The notes beneath the pieces are model-generated. The model searched no databases. It saw only the letters and a program-made list of their open reading frames with translations, and had not been told where the DNA came from. From NCBI GenBank assembly GCA_054601695.1, contig BAAHQB010000035.1:620001-684000 (forward strand): DNA of 64,000 nt. Direction: 5' to 3'. Positions 1 to 64,000 of this stretch are shown piece by piece (position 1 is the stretch's first letter; each line of letters opens with the position of its first letter). Both the position numbers and the translations under genes were made by a program. This DNA comes from Amorphochlora amoebiformis. Its lineage: Eukaryota > Cercozoa > Chlorarachniophyceae.

Positions 1-2584
<2,584 letters not shown>

Positions 2585-3159
2585 TTAATGATTCCCGACA
2601 TTATTATTATTGTTTTCGTAACTGTGAGTAACACTCAAATAAGCGCTCCGACACGTGTAGTAAAATACGGATCTAACGTATTCATCATCGTTAAATACGA
2701 TTACAATCAGGGTTATATTGTGCTTTGGAGAGAGGGTTGGGTTACTAGTAACCCAACCCTCTAATATTGCATGATAGAAGGATAATTTGATTGGAATTAT
2801 AGCAGGGGAAATTTTTCGGTTACGGTTAGGATTAAGGTCAGGGTAGGGGGTTAGGGTGAGATAGGGTTAGGGTTAGGGTTAGGGTGAGATAGGGTTAGGG
2901 TTAGGGTTAGGGTTAGGGTTAGGTTGGTTTTAGGATGGTGAGGTTAGGGTTCGGACCTTAATGAGGATGTCGAGCCAGAATTCGGCGCGGTGGAACCAGA
3001 AGGGGAATCCTATGGCTAGAATTACATGCTTATGAGTATGTATTTACAAATGTGTATATATATATATATATATATAAATATATATGTATAATATATGTGT
3101 AATATGTGCATGCATAAAAGTAATATATATGCATGTATATATACATCCATATATATATA

Positions 3160-3235
<76 letters not shown>

Positions 3236-3347
3236 TAGATATATAATACCTTGTGTGACAGGCCGAATTATCCAATTTTCATTGGTCTGCACCCACTCGT
3301 ATACCCTAGTATTTACATGTAATATATGTATATATTGTATATACGTA

Positions 3348-3386
<39 letters not shown>

Positions 3387-3387
3387 A

Positions 3388-3424
<37 letters not shown>

Positions 3425-3462
3425 GTATTTATGTATGTATTGATGTCAGATATATATAGATT

Positions 3463-3545
<83 letters not shown>

Positions 3546-3551
3546 ATATAT

Positions 3552-3600
<49 letters not shown>

Positions 3601-3625
3601 AATTTATATACATATATAAATATAA

Positions 3626-3660
<35 letters not shown>

Positions 3661-3842
3661 ATTTTTTAGTATAATATTGCATACCACATGCACATTTTTA
3701 AATGGCAGTACGTTACTGGACTAACCGGTGCATCGTATGGGAGAAAGTTAAAGCTAAGACCTGGTATGATATTATGATGTTATGCGTAAATAAATACATG
3801 CGCAAATATGTATCTATATCAATAAATATACATATATGTATG

Positions 3843-3883
<41 letters not shown>

Positions 3884-3972
3884 GTATATATATGTGTGTG
3901 TATGTATATATACGTACATATATACGTACATCCACACATATGTATGTACGTATTATAAATAAAACCACATAT

Positions 3973-4046
<74 letters not shown>

Positions 4047-4047
4047 A

Positions 4048-4116
<69 letters not shown>

Positions 4117-4119
4117 TAA

Positions 4120-4171
<52 letters not shown>

Positions 4172-4573
4172 TATATATATATGATATATAATATGTATAT
4201 ATCTGTATTTTTACATACACGCACACACATAAGCCGAGAGACTGAGAGAGAAAGAGAGTATGAGTGTAGAGAAAAAAAAGACAACATTGACAGCAAGAAA
4301 TTTTCCGATAGAGAGCATAGAGATAATTTTGGAAGCGGAGGTGGTTGGAAGGTTGGAGATGGCTCTCGGTGATGCGATGGCTTGGACTCAATTCCATTCC
4401 CCACTCGCTGCCTCTCCCAAACTCTCATCTGTCGATTTTACCTGTAAAGGGTGCTGAAAGGTCCGTGAATATAGGCTGTAGTTCCGATCAGCAGGGACCA
4501 TTACCCATGCGATGGCTATTGCAACCAGGGCCAGGCGCCCCAATGACCCGAGGGAAGGGATACCCAACCCCAT
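2585..4573 (-). CDS. Small predicted membrane-anchored protein, 5 exons, unrecognised
   Basis: Five minus-strand exons join in frame: 4573-4442, 3760-3717, 3305-3250, 3015-2957 and 2722-2585 (429 nt, 142 aa). The start is the ATG at 4573, 151 bp from the divergent RhoGEF start. Residues about 8-27 are hydrophobic ([16 protein letters not shown]), which suggests a signal anchor. Further aromatic or hydrophobic stretches are [17 protein letters not shown] and ITLIVIVF. All junctions use GT donors and AG acceptors and phases 0/2/1/0 agree. The last exon ends in an Asn run and TAA. An alternative final exon at 2621-2534 is open in another frame but its phase does not fit. The family is not recognised; the first four exons are firmer than the last. 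Confidence 0.5.
2731..2762. repeat. Perfect 32-bp palindrome with telomere-like arms
   Basis: AGAGGGTTGGGTTACT followed directly by its reverse complement, with no spacer and ACTAGT at the centre. It lies in the last intron of the minus-strand small membrane protein gene, about 10 bp upstream of the final acceptor in transcription order. Confidence 0.9.
2821..2945 (+). repeat. Interstitial TTAGGG array
   Basis: Two runs of perfect TTAGGG separated by a GTGAGATAG interruption, with degenerate copies on both sides. It sits in an intron of the minus-strand gene, immediately after the donor of the exon ending at 2957, so the transcript carries CCCUAA. Confidence 0.9.
3384..3422. repeat. (AAT)n microsatellite
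   Basis: About 13 uninterrupted AAT units in an intron of the minus-strand small membrane protein gene, next to (TA)n. Confidence 0.9.
4208..4345 (-). repeat. Dispersed repeat, copy 1
   Basis: Read on the minus strand this contains CTCTCTATCGGAAAATTTCT, a pyrimidine-rich stretch with CACTCATACTCT, then TCTCTCAGTCTCTCGG. The same order of blocks recurs on the plus strand at 22680-22795. It lies in the first intron of the minus-strand gene. The hydrophobic/serine-rich translation is not convincing as an exon. Confidence 0.7.
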
Positions 4574-4724
4574 TAGAGCCGATATTTTAATAATTATTTT
4601 AAATTTATTTATGCGTATATATCTGCATATCTGTGCATAAACCCAGTCGGAGGCACAAATTTCCCCTCGCAATTTGTCGGCGATTCAGAAAATAATTCCT
4701 CGGGGGTGTGGGACTTGAGGCATC
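4574..4724. promoter_or_regulatory. Divergent promoter region, 151 bp
   Basis: Space between the ATG of the minus-strand small membrane protein (4573) and the ATG of the RhoGEF (4725). It must hold both 5' UTRs and the shared promoter. It has no (TA)n and no clear TATA box in a useful position. Confidence 0.6.
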
Positions 4725-20252
<15,528 letters not shown>

Positions 20253-20311
20253 CCTCCGAGGATCAAATTGCCTTGCATCTCCCAGGTATAAGCATTACAT
20301 AATATCTACAT

Positions 20312-20361
<50 letters not shown>

Positions 20362-21567
20362 ATGTATATATGTATATATATATATATAATATGTATACAT
20401 AAATAAATATATATACATATATATATATATATATATTATATTATATTGTAACTTGTTAGGACTAAATTCACTTGCATCCACCACAGAGTTAAGCATCGTA
20501 CATAATACAATACTATTACTAATAAGTATAATATACATATGCATAAATGTATAAATATATATATATATATATATATGTAAATAGACATGCATACACTTAT
20601 GTACAGAACGACTTATAAGGTCTGAGGGCAAATCTAGTAATGATGTAATATTTAAAAAAATTCAGGAGTCCCTAACGCAGTTAATGGGACGAACACACTG
20701 AGGTATATAATCTATAATCATAGGTTGTACGTATGAATTCGCCAAATGTGGCTACGATCATACCTGCTCATTTATTAACTTAAAGAATATTAGCAAAAGT
20801 TTTATCGATGTTTCAAACTCTCTCGACTCTATATGCTAGTATGTTGTACAAATTTAAATCTAGAAAATAAACAAGTAGTTTTTTATCGTAGTTTATGACG
20901 GATACTGTAGATAATGTATAGAGTGTGATTAGACCGCGTGCATGTACACGTAGCCTAGAAAAGCGACAGTACTGGTGTAGTACGTACATGTACCGTATGA
21001 TCTAGATGATGTACGTAGTATACCGGGTATCTTTTAATTTAATCTTCAGAAAACGTCTAGAGCGGTACCCACACACGTGTACACCATGCAGTCCCTAGAT
21101 ATATATATAGAATCCACATACAAGCTGTAGCTACGTAGAAATATAAGAATAACTACTAGAAGATTTAGAAGAAGACCAATCTGACTAGTATGATATATGT
21201 GTTATTCTTCTACTAGTCTAGTCTTATACTAGATCTAGTATACAGCTACTGGGCCACCATGATCTAGATGATACTAGTGCAGTGATGCAATCATTTGATA
21301 CGTAACCTAGGCCACCGGTAACCTACTGATCTGCTATATAGTGTCTAGACTAGTAGAGTGTAATAAGTCTTGTACCAGTACTAGCAGTAGTACTAGTAGT
21401 ATGATCTCTAGGATCTAGTAATACTATCTAGATCGACTATGACCGAGCACACTAGTACTCTACTAGACACAGCATAATCCGATATCTCTAGTTTTAGATC
21501 ATCTAGATAACTAGGATAACCCGGCCAATGATAACTTAATTTTGTAGATTCTCACCCCGGAATGCAA
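20253..21567. other. Convergent intergenic region, CTAG-rich
   Basis: Tail-to-tail gap between the RhoGEF stop and the stop of the minus-strand type I membrane protein. About 20280-20600 still has (TA)n, perhaps a 3' UTR intron. From about 20640 onward it is free of (TA)n and instead very rich in CTAG, TAGTA and GTAC motifs (for example 21180-21500). No coding segment was found. Confidence 0.6.
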
Positions 21568-25576
<4,009 letters not shown>

Positions 25577-25723
25577 TTCGACGCAGGCCGACTTTTAAAA
25601 TTATGTCTTTGATAGATATGTAGGATATCTTTTCGAAAATATCTATATTACAGGTGTAACGAAAAACTATTTACTCGGAGACGAGTAATTAATTCCATCG
25701 GGGTTATCCTGGATTCCGAAATA
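25577..25723. promoter_or_regulatory. Divergent promoter region, 147 bp
   Basis: Interval between the ATG of the minus-strand type I membrane protein (25576) and the EBP2 ATG (25724). Free of (TA)n. No recognisable TATA element. Confidence 0.6.
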
Positions 25724-35063
<9,340 letters not shown>

Positions 35064-35690
35064 CTCGGGGTCCAGGAAAGCTAGATTGTCGAAATAAATT
35101 ACCAAGCAACCGTCTCGAATTATCCTGTAAGACAAAGTTACTTCAAGTTATGCATGGAATGATACGTTAATTATCTATAAGGAGATAAATACGTTGTACT
35201 CGCCATGTAGCATAGGTAACTAGTGTAGTTCTAGTAGTTTGATGGTACTAGCTTGTATTATATTATAACTTAAATTTGCGCACAGAGAGTTGATCAAATT
35301 ATCTGGTTTGGTAACTCTAGAACTTACTGCAATTAAGTTGCATGAATCCGTTAGGAATTAGTCAACGATTGTCGAGCGATCGATCGCATGAATGATTTTT
35401 ACTATGATGATTGATGATGAGTACTATGTATAGTCGTACTGTAACTTGTACACCACCAACTAGGCCAAGTTTAGTGAGGATGAACGGCTGATGCTGAAAC
35501 CAAAATTATTAACATTCAGGTATCCAAGCAGGCCGCGAAGACTAAACCTATCTAATAGTATCTATATACATGTAGACGTCGACGTTGATCTTACAGACTC
35601 ATCTGATTGGCAAATCTAGCCGTCAGAGACTGCTGGATCGACAGATTTTCCGAGCTGGCATGGGTGCGCTAATCATCTACGTGTTTCGAG
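35064..35690. other. Convergent intergenic region, no (TA)n
   Basis: Gap between the stops of EBP2 and the mitochondrial carrier. Mixed-composition sequence with frequent CTAG/TAGT motifs, no microsatellite and no coding segment that I can support. It must hold both 3' UTRs and terminators. Confidence 0.6.
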
Positions 35691-36644
35691 CTAGGCTTTG
35701 GCCTCCTCCAAAACCCCTCTAAATCCTTCGTAGAACAGGAAAAAACTCGCATTCGACACAACCCCTCTAACAGCCACCGCAGAGAAACCCCTGTAGAACC
35801 CAGCCACGCCCTCAGATTTGATGATACCACGTAGCATGCCGAAAAACGACGGATTCCGCCTGGGATCCATCTGCATACGCGTCTTGATGATATCCCATGG
35901 CATGGCTACCGACCATGAGACGACTCCGACGGTGCTGCCTGCAATGATTGTAGTCGCGACACCCGGCCGCTGCCCGGTTGGGACGCCCGCCGCCGCCGTG
36001 ATCTTACGGGTTAGGAACTCGTAGCCGCCAAATAGCACCCCCCAGATGCTTGCGAGTTGCAAGATTCCAGCTGTGCCACCGGCTGTGAACGCCCTCAAGC
36101 CCTCGCGTTTTGCCAGGCCTCGCGCAAACTCCAAGGCACTGGTCGAGGCCTTGCAGCGTGCAGCCTGGAGGCGGATCTTCACAAGATCGGTTGGAAGGAC
36201 GACTGGGGCGATGCTTGTGCCTGTGAGTGCACCAGCAGCCCCCAGTAGCGTGCAGTTATTCTGCTGTCCAGCCGTGTACCCGAGGCGGGAGCGCAGTGTC
36301 TTGACCCAGAGAGACTTGGCGAAGAAAGTAAGGCCACAGCTGACACCAGCTGAGGCTACGGGTGCGGCCAGGCCGCGGTAGAGACCTCTAACGCCCTCCT
36401 TCTTGATGATGTTGGTCAGAGCCTTCCCGAGGCCGCCCTTTCCAACGATGCCCAGTTGCAGACGTGTCTTGGCAGTATCTAACGGGTGCGCTACCGCGGT
36501 TGAGGCGACGCCCGTGAGCGTGCCCACAACAATCTCCTCGGTTGTCGATAGGGACTTGGACTGGGTTGTCTGGCGAGGTTTCTTGAGCAGGGGCATTCGA
36601 GTTATGAGAACGCTTATCGCCGAGCGACGGGCCTTCAGATCCAT
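35691..36644 (-). CDS. Mitochondrial carrier family (SLC25) protein, intronless
   Basis: A single uninterrupted frame of 317 aa, the usual length of the family, predicted to exchange metabolites across the inner mitochondrial membrane. Three carrier repeats are seen. Their signatures are PLDTAKTRLQ (residues 54-63), PTDLVKIRLQ (151-160) and PWDIIKTRMQ (249-258). Each is followed by the EG-type second half (KKEGVRGLYRG, KREGLRAF, KSEGVAGFYRG). The N-terminal 30 residues are basic and could be a presequence. The substrate cannot be read reliably; the general layout resembles the carnitine/ornithine-type branch. The ATG at 36644 is used; a GTG just upstream is in frame but not a normal eukaryotic start. 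It is the only intronless gene here and is clearly GC-richer than its neighbours, so retroposition or transfer is possible. Confidence 0.97.
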   Translation of the reverse strand: MDLKARRSAISVLITRMPLLKKPRQTTQSKSLSTTEEIVVGTLTGVASTAVAHPLDTAKTRLQLGIVGKGGLGKALTNIIKKEGVRGLYRGLAAPVASAGVSCGLTFFAKSLWVKTLRSRLGYTAGQQNNCTLLGAAGALTGTSIAPVVLPTDLVKIRLQAARCKASTSALEFARGLAKREGLRAFTAGGTAGILQLASIWGVLFGGYEFLTRKITAAAGVPTGQRPGVATTIIAGSTVGVVSWSVAMPWDIIKTRMQMDPRRNPSFFGMLRGIIKSEGVAGFYRGFSAVAVRGVVSNASFFLFYEGFRGVLEEAKA

Positions 36645-37060
36645 CACGTGACTGTCTCCGAGAAAGAGTCACGTGTCAGCATGATTATAACCCACATATT
36701 GGAATTTCATTATGTGATATGTCATTTCTCAGGCGATTCTGCCTGAACTAATCAATATCTCCTAGGAGAACCATACAGTTTCGGAAATAACTGGTATATT
36801 TCTCCGAGGGTAGGTCCACACTCGAAAAAAGGTCGGGAAGAGGAAAAAAGGGGGGTTGGGAGGGGGGGGGGGGGAAAGAGGGAATGACGTGTTCATCGAG
36901 AGGGGAAGGGGATAAATTCCAAGTTACGCTTGGACGCATGTCGCAAGGCCTCAACCGAGTTGACACGTGTCAGGTGGTGGCACGTGACAGATTTCGTGCT
37001 GCGTTGTTTCGAAGCTACCCCTCCCGATCTCGATTCTAGAGAGAAAATTAATACTTCGGG
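36645..37060. promoter_or_regulatory. Divergent promoter region with four CACGTG boxes
   Basis: Between the mitochondrial carrier ATG (36644) and the BUD32 ATG (37061). CACGTG occurs at 36645-36650, 36670-36675, 36964-36969 and 36981-36986. That is two near each start codon, consistent with a bHLH-type (E-box) input for both genes. A G-run is at about 36857-36875. No (TA)n. Confidence 0.65.
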
Positions 37061-46160
<9,100 letters not shown>

Positions 46161-46754
46161 GAGACGTCTGTATTGAGTAACGTTAACCGCCAGACCAGCC
46201 AATAGACGAAGATTACCTTTACTACGATATTGCTTACCTTAGTTTCGCGATATATATATCATAAAAAAATTTACGATATTGCTCTAGACTACTGTTTAAT
46301 GTTGAATCCCAATTAGAATTTTCGGCAGTTTTAGGATATTCTTAGGTCTGTTTGTAACTAGGGCCAACCCCACCCTAAAATTCAGGTAAGCAATATCGTA
46401 GGAAAGATTACTGAAAAAATGTACGTCTTACTGGAATAAGTTGATAATTGATCAACCTACATGCACGAACCTTCGGATTAAATCTAGCAAATTGCATTTG
46501 TACTGGCTAGTCATATTATGATTGTTACGTAAACATAGATCTAACTGTTGAGTACTAGAGTAGCTATAGATCATAGGTCTCATGGTGGTTACTTAGTTTT
46601 ACATATGGATGCGATGACCATCTTGGCTAATAATAATATATGGATCATACACTGTGGTATTGACACTCGATAACGCTGCATTTGCTCTAGTTGCTGCCCG
46701 GCCCTATGCACTAGATGCAGTCGGCGTTTCGCTTACGATACCCTAGGTAACTGC
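46161..46754. other. Convergent intergenic region, no (TA)n
   Basis: Gap between the stop codons of BUD32 and SKP1. It is mixed sequence with no microsatellite. GATATTGC(T)-type words recur in both orientations (about 46228, 46274 and 46388), which might form a 3' UTR hairpin. No coding segment. Confidence 0.6.
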
Positions 46755-49486
<2,732 letters not shown>

Positions 49487-49618
49487 CTTCGTCTCTGTGG
49501 TGTGTCACAGTGTTGCCTGGCGACACAACGATCTGTCCTACCCTTGTCCCTCGTGACCATTATTACAGGGTTACAATGACAGTGGAAATGTCCCTCCCTT
49601 GTCCCATATTTTGCCGAA
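49487..49618. promoter_or_regulatory. Divergent promoter region, 132 bp
   Basis: Between the SKP1 ATG (49486) and the tandem phosphatase ATG (49619). No (TA)n. Contains GTTGCCTGGCGACAC near 49512, which resembles an X-box (RFX-type, GTTGCC...GGCRAC without the usual spacing). This is only suggestive. Confidence 0.55.
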
Positions 49619-58821
<9,203 letters not shown>

Positions 58822-59250
58822 ATTTCGAACTTCGTGCAGCGATCCCTTCAAATACAAAGGTAGCGCAGATCGAGTCCGACATCCTAGTTATTCCCTGGTC
58901 AAGCTACAGTAAAGATTATATTCAAGTTAATTCTGGTTTAATTACTGATTGTTGCATTCTTATATCACGACAATCTAGATAATATCTAGAATATATGAAA
59001 ATTTTCATGCAATGACTATTTCTGGTTAAGAACTCCATTTCAGTACTCATCTCACCGATGACTGTATTGTCTCATTGAAGGAAAGTTAGTCTAAACAATT
59101 GAATGTATGGTTTGTTTAGTATCATAATTGACTTGTTCTAGTATTCTAGTATTCACTATATTAAAGCTCTGCTAGTATGTTGTTGTTTTCAGTGTTAATT
59201 AACTTAAGTTGGGGATAGATGGTCTCGAAGATATGAGTTTAATCTGGACA
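58822..59250. other. Convergent intergenic region, no (TA)n
   Basis: Gap between the stop of the tandem phosphatase and the stop of the next minus-strand gene. Mixed AT-rich unique sequence without microsatellites or coding segments. Confidence 0.6.
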
Positions 59251-63794
<4,544 letters not shown>

Positions 63795-64000
63795 CTTTAA
63801 GGAAAAATTGCCCAATAATCGACTACAGCCTCCTCTTCAAAAGATAGAGAAAAGAAAATTAGTTTACAGAGGACTGAAAAGGGATACCGAGAGGGAAGAG
63901 AGTAGGGCTAGGAGGAGAGGCGGACCATACATATGTCCTCCCCCCTTCACCCCTCACTCCCTCCCTTAATTCTACAACTCTCTCCCTCACGAAATGTCCA
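63795..64000. other. Right edge, unique sequence without assigned gene
   Basis: No (TA)n. Purine-rich then pyrimidine-rich stretches (63850-63925 and 63937-64000). On the minus strand there are acceptor-like sites (CCCTTTTCAG at about 63872-63881, TATCTTTTGAAG near 63839). The region may hold a further exon or the 5' UTR of the minus-strand gene, but I cannot fix one. Confidence 0.4.

Overview
This is intron-dense eukaryotic nuclear DNA. The evidence is GT-AG (and one apparent GC-AG) introns, exons averaging roughly 60 nt, ordinary eukaryotic proteins (EBP2, BUD32, SKP1, a mitochondrial carrier, a RhoGEF-PH-FYVE protein, dual-specificity phosphatases), and interspersed TTAGGG/CCCTAA arrays. 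There are no operons, Shine-Dalgarno sites or tRNA/rRNA genes that I can see. The species cannot be named from the window. A unicellular eukaryote with TTAGGG-type telomere-like repeats and (TA)n-filled introns is the best description.

Nine genes can be built by hand from exons whose splice sites and reading phases agree. On the minus strand these are a small membrane-anchored protein (2585-4573), a type I membrane protein (21568-25576), an intronless mitochondrial carrier (35691-36644), SKP1 (46755-49486), and the 3' part of an unrecognised gene (59251-63794). On the plus strand they are a zinc-ribbon/DH/PH/FYVE RhoGEF with 33 exons (4725-20252), EBP2 with 13 exons (25724-35063), BUD32/TP53RK with 13 exons (37061-46160), and a protein with two tandem dual-specificity phosphatase domains with 19 exons (49619-58821). 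About 12% of the window is coding.

The layout is strictly alternating: four head-to-head pairs with short shared 5' regions (151, 147, 416 and 132 bp), separated by tail-to-tail gaps (about 1.3 kb, 0.6 kb, 0.6 kb and 0.4 kb). The (TA)n microsatellites, the interstitial telomere-like arrays, the GA/CT polypurine tracts and the minisatellites lie almost entirely inside introns. Both the shared promoters and the convergent gaps are nearly free of (TA)n.

The most unusual signals are arrays of partial exon copies embedded in (TA)n. In the FYVE exon of the RhoGEF and in a 24-nt exon of the last gene, the 3' end of the intron plus the exon has been copied two or three times, and every extra copy lacks the 5' splice site. 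Smaller copies of the same kind occur in EBP2 and BUD32. In BUD32, a 28-nt exon is flanked by a CCCTAA array upstream and a TTAGGG array downstream, which could pair in the pre-mRNA and loop the exon out. The genes serve general cell functions: Rho signalling, ribosome biogenesis, mitochondrial transport, the KEOPS/tRNA t6A kinase, SCF ubiquitin ligase and phosphatase signalling. Nothing suggests a pathway cluster.
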